Shown: in pieces, positions 52,180-63,479 of the stretch | How positions within the stretch are numbered: position 1 is the first letter of the stretch | Layout: every line of letters starts with the position of its first letter | Source: Orthonyx spaldingii | Lineage: Eukaryota > Chordata > Aves > Passeriformes > Orthonychidae | Reading direction: 5' to 3' | Assembly (NCBI GenBank): GCA_013397795.1 | Contig: VZTJ01001619.1 | Coordinates: 918,441 to 982,440, forward strand | Length of the DNA: 64,000 nt | Program-made: the position numbers and the translations under genes | Notes under the pieces: model-generated | What the model was told of the DNA's origin: nothing | Seen by the model: the letters and a program-made list of their open reading frames with translations, nothing else | The model's database searches: none

Positions 52180-52440
52180 GATTCTCTTAATTAGCCTGTC
52201 ATTTTGCATTTATCATCATAATGTTTGTTTTACAATGCTTTATTAAATCTGGCTTTATGACAAACAGTCTGCTGGCATTGCATCCTGCTGTGCAACATAT
52301 GGTGTTACACCTAATGAATATTAATGCTGTGAAGTACAAATGGTCTTTGGGGACAAGCGCTGATGGCTGGGAAACTCCTGCAGATGGCATCATTATTCAA
52401 AGAGGCTCACCTCACGTGTTTCTCATCAGGTCTCCTCCAC
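52180..52440. promoter_or_regulatory. Candidate conserved noncoding element
   Basis: A repeat-free block whose texture resembles vertebrate ultraconserved enhancers: CATAATGTTTG, TGCTTTATTAAATC, CCTAATGAATATTAATGCTG, and a CAGATGGCATCATTATTC word with an adjacent E-box-like CAGATG. Open frames on both strands cover it (90 codons plus, 64 codons minus), which fits a lack of stops rather than coding. Function is inferred only. Confidence 0.25.
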
Positions 52441-52524
52441 AGCTACCTAGGATGCTGCCTGTGGGCTTTCAAGAGAAGACTTTAATGCATTAAAAATCTT
52501 CACAGTCCCATTTCCCAGTTTTCA

Positions 52525-52580
52525 GGGGGTTTTCGGGGGTTTGTGGTTTTTGGGGTTTTTTTACTTATTTTCTTTTTTTT
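52525..52580 (+). repeat. G/T-rich tract with G5 runs
   Basis: G runs lie at 52525-52529, 52535-52539 and 52552-52555, with a GG at 52545-52546, embedded in T. It could fold as an imperfect G-quadruplex. The tract resembles the reverse complement of the A/C4 tracts elsewhere in the window. Confidence 0.8.
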
Positions 52581-52630
52581 TAACAAAATGTTATAGCTTA
52601 GCGTCATATTACAAGTTCTTCTATTCTTTG

Positions 52631-52633
<3 letters not shown>

Positions 52634-52663
<30 letters not shown>
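52634..52663. repeat. Poly-A run (30 A)
   Basis: Thirty uninterrupted A followed by CAACAAATCAATAAAAAA. There is no AATAAA just upstream and no gene-like body before it, so a retrocopy tail is not supported. Confidence 0.9.
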
Positions 52664-52664
<1 letters not shown>

Positions 52665-53511
52665 AACAAATCAATAAAAAAAGCCCCAGCCATCTTCCCA
52701 AACTGAAGACAGTCCTCATATGGGATTTCTTACTGTGCTGGACAATGTCTGGTGTTGTTCTGCTCCTATTTCTGTCACTTCATCCTTATAAAAGATCTGA
52801 TGGAGAGAGACATTCCCTCCCTAGACAGAAACATTGGGAGAAGAGTCTTTTTCCCTTTTCCCTGGTCACTTATTTGTAGTTTTGGGGCCAGAAGAATCAT
52901 GGCTCTCAGTTGAACAAAAAAGGACCGTGGTAAGGATTTACAAAAAGTATTAAACCTCATTTTTCCCTCTTCGCTTTTGGAAGCCTTTAATTTCCCCTGG
53001 GGAGTTCACAGCAGGAGAGCACTCAGGCACATCCAACTAACAGAGCTCAAGCCCCACCACAGTAACACAGAAATTAAACCTAATTGAGAGACTCTTGAAG
53101 AGGCCAGATGTGTTAGTGGTACATGACTGTATTGAAAAGAGAAGACCCCTCACACCAACAACTGAACAGTCAGTTCTCCTCTACCCATCCCTTGATGTAA
53201 GGTGTATCTGTCAAGAAATTCTCTCCCTTTTTTTACTGGCTGGAAAATTGAATCACAATACCAGGAGAGGTAGTCCATTATGATCTCCAGAGCATATCTG
53301 TTTAGTGAGCTCCTGCAACTGGACAGATTCCTGCTCTGAACAAGCTTCTTATCATTTCCCAGCTTCAGCAAAGTAGCTCATATCTGGCAGTGATATGACC
53401 CAAGAAGTTATTTCCTGGTCCTTTTAATTTTTAAAGATTTAATTACTGAATATGATTTCTTTTTTTAAAAAGGAACTTGCTTGTTTTAAAAATTACTTTC
53501 TATCATCATTT

Positions 53512-53580
53512 AAAAAAACCCCAACCAAAACAACAAAACAAACAAACAAAGAAACCCCACAAAAACCCCAACCCACATTC
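53512..53580 (+). repeat. A/C low-complexity tract
   Basis: A runs with C4 blocks (AAAAAACCCCAACC, CAAACAAACAAAG, AAACCCCACAAAAACCCC). This is the same composition as the tracts at 4.0, 17.4, 50.9 and 58.1 kb. Confidence 0.85.
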
Positions 53581-53789
53581 AAAAGCCCTGATTAACTTTT
53601 CTTTAATTACTTCCCTTTGCACCCACAAAGAAACAGTTCTGTATCTCAATGAGGAAAATGATTACAGCTTTCCCTGCACAAAAGGAAAGCACACTATGTT
53701 TGCTTGAGAAATCTTCTAGATTCTTCTGGAAGCCTACAAATTAAGAATGACAAAACAGATTTTCATAACAAGTGACTCCCAGATTCTCC

Positions 53790-53990
53790 ATCAAGCCTGG
53801 CTATAGAAATGACAGCTGCGCTCACCAACAGTCACTTTGTTTATGGTACACCAATTATGCAGCATATTGTCCCAAACAGCTGGCAAAACATGCTTATTTG
53901 AATGCCATAACTGCTTCAGTTATTCACAGAACCACCCCAATATATGCTTTTGGCTTCCTTCTGCTGAGAGAAGTCACAGTTTGACTCAGA
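53790..53990. promoter_or_regulatory. Candidate conserved noncoding element
   Basis: A repeat-free block carrying POU/SOX-like words (CAATTATGCAGCAT near 53850, CTTATTTGAATGCCATAAC near 53892), a CACTTTGTTTATGG stretch and a TGACTCAG AP-1-like site near 53983. These are seen directly. An enhancer role is inference from motif density. Confidence 0.25.
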
Positions 53991-55760
53991 GCAAAGAAAA
54001 ATAAATACAACGCTGGCTGCCAGAATGCTGAAGATAGGCTGTTGGTTTTCCCCAGATTTATTTTGAGAATATTACATTTATTTTAGTCTTTCAATTGTCT
54101 GTTGCTGCAACAAATAGAAGACACAACTCTTTTATGTTCAAATATTCTGGGTAAGCACCACAGAGACAGCACTAGCTGGAATGGAAGAGGCAAATCAGCA
54201 GCTCTCTGTAGGCCATAAATAGATTTATGGTTTTTGCAACACCTCCCAACTCAAAAGGTTCAAGTATTACATAGAGATGGCCCAGAAGAGTAAGAACACA
54301 CAGTGCTAAGCCAACCCCACACCTTTACAGTAGAAAACCTCCTTCTGGAGGAAAGAAATGGATCTGCAGATTAACCCTCACAGGGTCAGGCATCAGCTTC
54401 TAGGCTGAAATCAGAATAACCTGCAATTCCATGAAGTATTCCAGGAATAGCAATCCCTGCACCTGCTGCTCTCCAAGCCAGAACAGTTTGGTTGTTTGAA
54501 ATGAACCCAGTCCCATATATACATCTCAGGGTGTTTGAGGATATCCCCTGGACAGACAAAGCTTAGTTTCTGCTGTCAGAGAGAGCTCTGTGTCCAACTC
54601 CCACATCGCCTCCCAGCGCCACTCCTCATTCCCTAAGAGAATCTCCAGTAGACATATAAAGAACTAATTAGATTGACAAATTAACACAATGTACTGTGGC
54701 TGAAGAGCCAGTAAAAGTTCATTTAAGTCCTGAGGATCAGAAGGTTATGAATATTCAAGTGAATGAATCAGTGCAGAGATTTCCCTGTCAGCAGAGAGTT
54801 CCCTCCCAGTACTTGAGAGGAATCACCTGGAAGCTGTCACAATTCTGGTGTAAGGCAAGAGCAAGGGGAATAAATGGCAATAGCAGTGTATTTAAAAGCT
54901 ATTGCATTTATCAACCAAAAAAAAACCTGTGGAGTTTTGGCAGTCTTTGGACACAAGGTCAGAAGCTGTCCTGCCAGTGTCCTCCTCCATCCCTCTGCTG
55001 AGCCGACGCTTTTTCCCACTGCACATTGAGATCAAAGTAGAGCTGGACTCCCACCCTCTTGTTTTCCTGTTTGTTAAAAGCACCATCCATAATGAAGGCA
55101 GATCTCTGGGAACAAGGTTTGTTATTCAACTTGTGACATTTTTTGTAACTGGATCCAAAAAGTGTAAAACATCGTGGATGTTTCTGTGCAAGTGGATAAA
55201 CAGTAGCTGCTGCTTTATGGATATTTTGGCTTAGGACTGAAGAAGTTTCTAAAAAGGCAAATTCTTCATTTTTCATATGGGATCTAGGGAATACATCACA
55301 TTAAATTAGACTAAATTTTAAGGCAGAGACATAACAGGCCAAACTTACAATCTTGATATAATAGATCTTACACTTTTACATTGCTCAACATAAATAGTGC
55401 TAACTTTCTTAGAAGTTGTTTCTTCCCTTGTCTTCCTTTTAAATAAAAGAAAAAAGGAGTGTGAGACACAGAGGATGAGAGGTAACTTTATCAGGCTAAA
55501 ATGCAAGTTAACTCAATTTACTTGCCAATTTTAAGGAGCAGCCTGCTGTCAAGGAGCAGGATCTCTCAAGTTATTTGTAGTTTAAGGACATCAGAATTGT
55601 CCCTTGCCCAGAGTGCTTCTCCCCAGGGCACTTCCCTGTCCTGGCAGCCCCTACCCAGCTCGGTGTCTGAGCCTGGGGTTGGAATAGCAGGGAGAAAGGG
55701 GATGAGGAAAACCACAGCAAAATCTCTGGCTCTTCTCCCTTTTCCTTGCTCACTACCTCA

Positions 55761-57159
55761 GGGCAAGCCAAGAGGCTGACGAAACACCCTGGGTGGAACA
55801 GCCTCAACCTCCTGGGGAAGAGAATGCCCAAGAAAACCTCTCTCCTGTTACTGCTGAATCCAAACCTTCAGCAGCTGCTGAGACACCCAGTAGGTCTCTG
55901 TCTGGCTTAGGGCTGTCAATTTTTAGCCTGAGGCTCCTGTCTTCTTTTGCCTATTTACCCAAGAGGAACAATTAGCAGTTTCCTCCAACAGAGCTATTTG
56001 AATACCACTTTCTGATTGCTATTTCTGCTTGGTGGCTTAGCACAAGCTTTGCTAACCTTTACTTAATTTTCAGATTAAGTGTTTGTATCCTGATCAGTTT
56101 CAACCAGACAAGTTCCACGGAAGTTTGTGCTCTTGGTATCCAAATCTGAACTATTTCACCTCAATATTCAGATCACTGACTCTGAAAAGCTCGTCCAAAT
56201 GGTTGATAAAGGAGGCTCATTTTTTAAAATGGATCTCGTTCCTGATAAAGACACTACAAAGCAAACAATCAAATACAGGTCTGAAAGTTCTGCTGCTCCT
56301 CCTCCAGTTCCAGACAGCTTTCCAGATCCTGAGGTCAGTTTGTGAAACTGCACCAGATTCCCCTTCAATACCTTCACCCACTTCTGGAAAGTTCAAACAA
56401 GCAGCTACAGAGAAGGTAAAACCCATAATGGTTTCCCAAGGATGAAGCCTGCAGCTGCAGGGCTCACTGTGAGAGCAGAGTCAACTTTTCTTGGGCTGCT
56501 GATACAGCTTCAAAGATAAACACAGGCACTGAAATAACCCATCTCTCTCTTATCTATTGTACGTCAAAGCTGTTTTCTCTCTTGCACAGCACACAGAGGT
56601 AAAACTTCTTGGCTCTTTGCTACCTTATGCAGCTGCTTGTCCTCTCTGAGGGAACATAATTCAATACTGAGAACTTTTCATCCCAGACGTGAGTGGGAAC
56701 AAAACCAGATTCCTACTGAGTTTGGGGCAAAACTGGGAGAAAAGTGATTTTTTAAAAATGGCTGGGCTATGCCAGCTCAGCTGAGAATTTTCGTTATGCT
56801 TCCATTATCTTCTTTCTAAGCAACAGAATAATTATTTTAGTTGACAGTAACTCTCAGCTGCTGGGGTTAGGGGTAGATTTTACCGATTTAATCCATTCGT
56901 GCTACCAAGATTTTTCCAAACAAGTCTGAATCCCAGAGTGTCCAGGTTCTAACCTGCACCCAAAGCACATTTTCCCCACCACTGTACCAATAACCAGGTC
57001 AATTTAGCTGCTGAAATGAGCAGTTTCTCCAGAAGATGTAAGCACCTCATCAAGTGTTGTACCCCTAAACAAACCTGCAAAGGTTAAAAGAGCATTAACA
57101 TGGATGTCCTGCTCGTGAATCGTTTCTCACACACAGCACACAAGTGGTTCACAATACTG
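55761..57159. other. Stop-poor stretch with exon-like pieces, no confirmed gene
   Basis: Two stretches here look like exons (55762-55893 and 56074-56415; see findings), but I could not join them in a common frame without meeting a stop. The remainder to 57159 is unique sequence with no repeat family recognised. Confidence 0.5.
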
Positions 57160-57450
57160 TGCTAATTCAATAATGAGAATAGCCTGGAAGTTTGTGTTTT
57201 TAAATTAATTGGGGCTGTATCCATCTTAAATGTCAAGTGCCGAGTTCCTAAGAGCCATGCACTATCCATGAAAATAACAGAAATGGCACGTATAATGCAT
57301 CATATCTTATATACTAATAAAAATACTGACTGCTAGGCTTTATAAGGTCATGGCTTTCTGCTGTCTCTCAACAATAAAAAGCTTAATGCAACACTGGGCT
57401 CTGCATGATCTTCATGGCCAGAATTAATGAGGAGGAATCACAATTAATGG
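57160..57450. promoter_or_regulatory. Candidate conserved noncoding element
   Basis: Repeat-free sequence with TTTTTAAATTAATTGG, a TCAAGTG NKX-type word near 57232, ATAATGCATCAT, AGAATTAATGAGG and CACAATTAATGG. No open frame of note covers it, unlike most neighbouring DNA, so the AT-rich word structure is not a by-product of coding. It is one of the better enhancer-like blocks here by eye; conservation could not be tested. Confidence 0.28.
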
Positions 57451-59109
57451 TTTTCTACCAACCAATGGATCACAAGTGACAGGAGCTTATTCACAATTTA
57501 TGAAGACCTGATTTTTTTTTCTTGGTGGGAAGAGAGCTGGAAAATTGCAAAGAGATAATGAAAAGCAACTATTACACAGAATATGGTAATGCAGGTTTAT
57601 AATGAGAAGCCACAGACGTGCCCATGGCAGGGACCTGGTGAGCTGCAAGCCTGCAGCTCCTACAGGGATGAGATTTAAGACACACTGACAGAAAAGTACC
57701 TGGGGCAGCATCTGCAAGTAAATCACTACTAAATAAAGTGACCTACAGAGGGCATCTTTCTGTATGATTTGTGGTTTGAAACATGAATCAGAAAAGACAG
57801 AGGAGAGGGAGACACGATGAGGGAGAGCTGAGCAAGGAAGCAGACTTTGCTCACTTACCAACGTGGCAACAAATGGATCACAATACCACAAAGTCCTGCA
57901 ACCCTCAGGACCCAGCTTTCAAAATAAGTCCTTCTGAATTCCCACAAATCAAATTTAACTTGTGGATCTAAAATTTCATAGTTATCTGTGGCTCAAGTTA
58001 CAAGAGTTTCAGTTCCACAGCCTTTTCTAGGTTTATCTTAAATCCTGTAAAGGCTTATGTTTATACCTTTGGGCACATACAGAGCTGTCCCAGTCTTGAT
58101 ACAGGTGGGTCCCTTGCTACTCCTTTATTAAAAACCAAAGCAAAACTGAAAAACACCCAAAAAACCAGAAAAACTACCAAACAAAAACCATGATATAGGT
58201 ATTAGATTTTTTTCATCTAAAAATGAAACATTTGAATCAACAAAAAGAGTGAACCAGAAATACTGGGTCCTAGACCAGACTTTCACACCTTCTCCCCAGC
58301 CTTTGAACAGTATTGTGCCTCTTTAGACTACAGGGTCATTTTGGGCCCCTCTCCAAGTCCCCAGGAGACCTCACAGCCACACCAGAGCTCAAACCAGGAG
58401 TGTCAGTGGTAGTGGTACAGTGCCCAAGCTTCCCAGTGGCTCAGACCCTCAGCTTCTTTGGCACATTAAGTTTTTTCACAGGCCACAAAAAGAAAGCGAG
58501 GTGACTTCCTTTATGCTGTAAGGGGAAAACACCAATGGAAATATTCTGCCTGGGATCTGGAGCCATCATGACACGTGGGCCAGTGCTGCAGAGGCTTTGA
58601 ACTGAGGTGCTCAATAAAACATGCTTTGCTTTCTCGCAGCGGGAGAACAAGCCCTTCTGTAGCACAGGGCAGTGACAGAAAAAAAATAAATTACTTGTAC
58701 TGGCAGAAAAACAAAAAATTTAAATGAGTTTGGGAGAGTTCTGCTTGTATAAAAACAATGTTGTCAAACTGAGCACCATTGGTTTGGGGCTTCCACACCC
58801 TTTCTCCTCCCCATCTCACCCTAAAACCTTTTTAGCACCTGAAGCTTAATGTGTTTTCCATTTTACCATTTTGGTTAAGCAGACGCACTTTTTGTTTCCC
58901 CTGTCTCAGCCACTTACCAGGGGGATACAACTGAAGGCAGACTGATGAAACCTGGCACCATAATTCCAGCTACGACATTGACGGTGCACTCTTAGATTAA
59001 TTATGGAATTGGGGTGATTGCTTACACAAGGTGAGCTTCTGTTTTCCTTCTGCAGCAGTACATGCAAATCAGAGCAGGCAGCTGGTGACATCAAAAGGCC
59101 TGGGCAGCA
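57451..59109. other. Unique noncoding stretch, no gene seen
   Basis: It includes an A/C4 tract at 58130-58195 and a 134-codon minus-strand frame (57487-57891) that is unrecognised and Leu/Cys-rich. No transposon was seen. Confidence 0.6.
58130..58195 (+). repeat. A/C low-complexity tract
   Basis: A runs broken by single C, CC and CCC (AAACACCCAAAAAACC, CTACCAAACAAAAACC). It belongs to the same compositional class as the other A/C tracts in the window. Confidence 0.8.
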
Positions 59110-59420
59110 CATCTGATTTTCCCGTTGCATCTGCATAACTCCACTGATTCAGATTTACATCGGGGTGGAATAGAAAATAATCAAAGCCAGCGTGCACTAT
59201 CTGAGCTCGGGCACATAATGTCAGCAGCCTTAATCTTTATCAGAAATCAAGCAAGCAGGGCTTTAATGCAGCCTGGATGCTGCACCCAAAGCTGCTGTTG
59301 CACAGTGATGGATGCGCGGCAGGTAACGGAGCTGGAAAGCAGCGGAGGGATAATTGAAATACACGTGTAAACGATTAGGCTATCGCTCCCCGCGGGGCAG
59401 GCAGGAGGAGCAGCAGCAGC
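59110..59420. promoter_or_regulatory. CpG-enriched, repeat-free block (candidate conserved element or promoter)
   Basis: CpG is far denser here than around it: CCCGTTG, ATCGGGG, CAGCGTG, CTCGGGC, ATGCGCGGC, AACGGA, AGCGGA, CACGTG, AACGAT, ATCGCT and CCCGCGGGG all occur within about 300 bases. The last lies in a short palindrome, CCCCGCGGGG (about 59388-59397). GATAATTG and TAATCTTTATC words are homeodomain- and GATA-like. It could be a conserved enhancer or the CpG-island promoter of an unannotated noncoding transcript. A 170-codon frame (59354-59866) overlaps its end, but its Gln/Gly/His-rich composition follows the local sequence bias. Confidence 0.35.
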
Positions 59421-59647
59421 AGGAGGCTTCCAGGTGGAGCTTCTGCAACCTGACCTGTCTCCTGCCCAAGCGGGGACATCGCAAGGGATCAGCACAGAAC
59501 GATACTCCTCAGTTATTGATTAAAACAAACACAAAAGCTACAGATGCACACAGCACAACCACAAGTAAGAGCTGTGACACGGCAGAAGGGCAGGTTCTGG
59601 TTAGGATCCTGCAGCTGACAGAACTCTTTCCCTTAGGTGGGCTGATA

Positions 59648-59676
59648 GGGGCCGGGGGCAGGGAGAAAGAGGAGGG
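59648..59676 (+). other. G-quadruplex motif
   Basis: G runs at 59648-59651, 59654-59658, 59661-59663 and 59674-59676 have loops of 2, 2 and 10 bases. It lies about 250 bases downstream of the CpG-dense block, a common arrangement near promoters. Folding is predicted from pattern only. Confidence 0.6.
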
Positions 59677-61426
59677 CGGAAGGAGCAGAGGAGGTTTGGG
59701 GAGGTTCCTTTTGCAGGAACAGCACCGTGCCCTGACCTGGGCTAACTTCACATTGCAACCCTCCAGCAACAAAAGCGACTCCAAGGCTGATGTAGTCCAA
59801 AAAAACCAGCACTGCACACATTCTCCACATCCACACCCTCATCCCCCTCTGCAGAACAAGGCATAGCTGTGTCAGGCAGGTTGTGTGCTGGCAACCCTGG
59901 TCTGCTGGACAGAGCCTTCAGAGTGACAGTGCACAGAAACAAAACTTCCAGCAATATTTATGCAGGGACCTAATGGCTTCTCAATACCTGCAAGAGTGGA
60001 AAAACACCTTTAAAATCCTATGTACATCTTCTACTCTAATATATCTGAGGATTCAATCCTAATACTTCATTTTACCCACACAGTTATTTTAGTCCTTGAT
60101 ATGTGAGGACAGGAACTTCAGAAGTCACCCCATGCAAAGCTAAGGACACAAACAGAAAAGTGATCACTTGCAGGGAACTACTTGACATGGATTAGCTACT
60201 GGTCTAACTATTAGAAGTGAAAGAAAGTGGGAGTGCATCTTTTTACACAGACATGAATGTCAGAGCCGTCCTTAAAAGTGAAAGAATAATTATTGCAAAA
60301 AATAAAGCTGAAACATTTCATGTAAACACACAGATGCACAAAGGGTGAACTTGTGAAGCTGTGTGCTCGTTGCAATGCTACAGAGAGTAATACAGCAGAT
60401 GTAATTAATCTTGGTTAGAAATGCATAAAAAGCCTGCACATTCACCCACCAGCCACAGCATATGGTCTGCTTGCAGTGATTTCCTCCCCCATGCTCCTGG
60501 TCACAATGGATTTTGTTCCATCCTTGCCCCCATCCCCTGGTCAGTCCCCCAAAAACACAAATAGATGATTGAATTCTTTCAGCCATTCCAGTTTGATGGC
60601 AAGTTTGTTTCCGATTTACTCTCTGAATGGCAAATAGAGCTGAGTGACACCACAAGTGATGACATCAGCTTTAACAGCGCCTCAAAACTTAGATTATGTA
60701 TAAAACATTTCTTCAACAATTCCCCAAGCCCCTGGTATTTTTTCCTGGCCTCCAATTGCAATGTGTTAGCCAAGAAAAGATGCAATTCACATGAGTTCTG
60801 GAATCTTTGCTCTGGTGATAGCTCGGAGCTGTGTTCAGCACAAAGACCTGAGCTGTCACCTGCTCCTGACTCCCCACTCACAACTTTGATGCTGATCCCC
60901 AAAACCACACTTCCATGCTGCACCTCCACTTTCTGCCACCCTTTAAAGAGCAGCTAAATGCAAAGCCATGGGGGATTTTCTGCCTCTCTTCAGTGCTCGG
61001 GGCACTTGTGACTGCTGTGCCAGGCGGACGTGCTGTGGAGGTGAGGTGTCTCCATTGCAGGCTGGGGCAATCCAGGGGTCCCCTGGAACATTTAACCTGA
61101 AGATGTTCTGTATTTGGAGCATCAAAGTGTTTTCTCCCAGACCTGTGCTATTTGAAGTGCACATGGTTCTCATTAGTAAGGAATGGTTTGGGCTTTATGA
61201 AGAGATTAACTCTGCTGAACTTGTTCATCGGGTGAAAAACAACTTTCAGATGCAGAACTTCTGTAATGCTTCCTTACCCAGGATGGTTTTAGGATGTGAA
61301 ATAAACTAGTTGCAAAATCAGTCTTGCTCCTTGCAGACTCTGGGAGTGAGCAGCAATAAAGGGCATATTCATCAAAGGTTAGTGCTCAGAGTGAAGGAGT
61401 CCATATGGCTTTAGACTGGAGATGGA

Positions 61427-61462
61427 GGGGGGGGAAGAGGCAAAGGAGGGGGAACAAGGGGG
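61427..61462 (+). repeat. G-rich purine tract
   Basis: G8 (61427-61434), G5 (61448-61452) and G5 (61458-61462) lie in a nearly all-purine context. A quadruplex is possible because the G8 run can supply two columns. Confidence 0.8.
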
Positions 61463-62819
61463 AAAATTTCACTGAGGCCAAAAACTATGAGAGAAAATGT
61501 ATATTTGAACAAGAGTGTTGCATAAGGAGGTCTGAATGATACTTCCAGAGATAAATCTAACAGACAGAAACTTTTCAAGTGCTAAAAGACAACGAGTAGG
61601 ACTGTCAGCACACCTGGTGCTGCATTTGCCGTGCTCGCTGGAATAGCTGAAGAAGTCAAATGAGCATGCAAATTAAACAATAAAAAAATCCTTAAAGTCA
61701 AAATTGGGAAAATTTAATTTCAAAATCTTTTAGTCTCATTATTTATATATTTCACACAGCTATATTTCACGAGCTACCGGATTGCATTGTTGCAAGATCC
61801 AGAACAAAACACCACAAGTGAATTTATTCCAAGCAGAAAGAGATTTATTGCCTTGGAAAGTTTCCCCAGATATTCCAAAATCATGTAAGTCCATACCTTG
61901 AATAAATGTTGAAAGCCTCCCACTACAGAAAAGGGAATTAAAAAATCCTGGATATTAAAACTGGATACTTGAAATCAACATGAAAAAGAATTATTTAACT
62001 GCATAAAAAATGAAGAGCACTGGCAACATGAAAGAAATTTCTCTTGTTTCAGTTTCAATATAAAAAAATAACTGACCAAACACCCAACCCAAGGTGTTGT
62101 GCTGCATTCTCAGAGTCTAGCTGACACTCACACCAGATCTGCCTCTGCCCCATCTATCAGAGAGAGAAGAAAAATTGCTTAAAGCCTCAGAATCACCAAG
62201 AGATTTACAAATGGCAAGGTTTAGTTACAGCAGATTGAATTCGTGTCTGCATCTTATCAAACTGGGGCCAAATTATGCCACAGATCTCAGGTTTAAGGCG
62301 AGGCACAGGGAACAGACCAGCTATTCATTTGCACCCAGGGCACAAAAGGGAAGGGCCAGATGGGGGAGGGAAGGTGAAGTACCATTTAACCAGAGATGTT
62401 AAATCCAGGTCTTAAAGTCTGCCAAGGGGAAAGAAAAACCCAAAAACCAACCCAACAAGTGAACAAAGCCATCTGTTGTTGTTGGTTAGCTGGATCACAG
62501 CCCCACCTCAGCACTGAAGGAACTGCAGTGTGTTACACAGCTTCTCACCATGGCTGCATCCCTGCTCTTCCCCCAGAGTAAGGGGCAATGCTTTCTGCCA
62601 CTAAAAGCTATGAGATTGCTGAGCATGTTTTCTCCCTTGCCAGCACATGCTGTACAACTGAGGCAGAGCCTCACTTGGCAGAACCCGTATTCAGAAAAGC
62701 TTGCAATGCACCATAGGACTTCCCACAGCTTCTGTACACGTCCTCACGCTGGAGCAGAATGGAAGTTATTCTGAAGACTGAGAAAAATGTCAGTTCAAAA
62801 TATTCCTGTGTGAATTTGG

Positions 62820-63070
62820 CACCAGTTATCCTGCTTAGTGTCTTCACTGTAAATTAATTAGCTCTTCTGCAGACACATTTTCTATTTATAACACTTTTCT
62901 CTGTGACATTGGTGCTGACTTCTTCCCGACTAAATATTAGACGCCATCTGTGGGCTCCCTGTTGTTTCACCCACAAGTCAAACAAACAAACCACAACTGA
63001 AAGCACTGCTATCAGTGCATTTGGAAACAAAGCTGATGGTGTATTTGAAATTTGGCAATACAGAATGGAC
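62820..63070. promoter_or_regulatory. Candidate conserved noncoding element
   Basis: A repeat-free block with GTAAATTAATTAGC near 62850, a GACTAAATATTAGACGCC word near 62928, an E-box-like CATCTG and GCATTTGGAAAC. Frames are open on both strands but unrecognised. Regulatory function is inferred. Confidence 0.25.
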
Positions 63071-63447
63071 AATATGGATACATAGAAAAAAAACCCCAAA
63101 AATTTATACAAATAGCTGCCCCGCCCTCCTGTGAAAAGAGGATGCTGACCCACGTTGCTCCCAAGACTGAAGGTCTTTTCAGCTTGTCACTCCCTCCCTT
63201 TGTCCTATAACAACATTCAGGTGTTCTACAGTACTTTCAGCAGGAAACCTTAAAAGAGCATGAATTGATGATTCTAACATGCACGAGGAAGCAAAATAAA
63301 TTGTGGGAAGCCACTCAGCAGATTATAGCCAAGCCAGGAAACTTCACATACCCAAGACCTAACTCTACGGATTTCTTCATGGGTCTGCTCTGTCTCTTCA
63401 TAAGGTCTTCAACTGATTAATAAAATGCAGAACAAATATAAATTATG

Positions 63448-63479
<32 letters not shown>

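Larger units (their letters stand above)
52664..55760. other. Unique noncoding stretch, no gene seen
   Basis: It contains the A/C tract at 53512-53580 and an enhancer-like block at 53790-53990. Frames reach 110 codons (54902-55234); the frame at 54696-55001 has plausible amino-acid composition but no recognisable domain or clear splice sites. No transposon was identified. Confidence 0.55.
59421..62819. other. Unique noncoding stretch, no gene seen
   Basis: It holds the G-quadruplex motif at 59648-59676 and the G-rich tract at 61427-61462. A repeat-free block at 60560-60700 (CAGTTTGATGGC, GATGACATCAGC) could be a further conserved element. Overlapping frames of 110-130 codons at 60.3-61.3 kb are unrecognised and open on both strands. 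Confidence 0.55.

Noticed and set aside
52634..52663. A30 run as the tail of a processed pseudogene
   Set aside because: No AATAAA signal lies upstream, no gene-like body precedes it, and no target duplication is visible.
54696..55001. Protein-like 101-codon frame beginning near a GTG
   Set aside because: There is no ATG at the start, no good acceptor or donor, and no recognisable domain. It overlaps frames on both strands.
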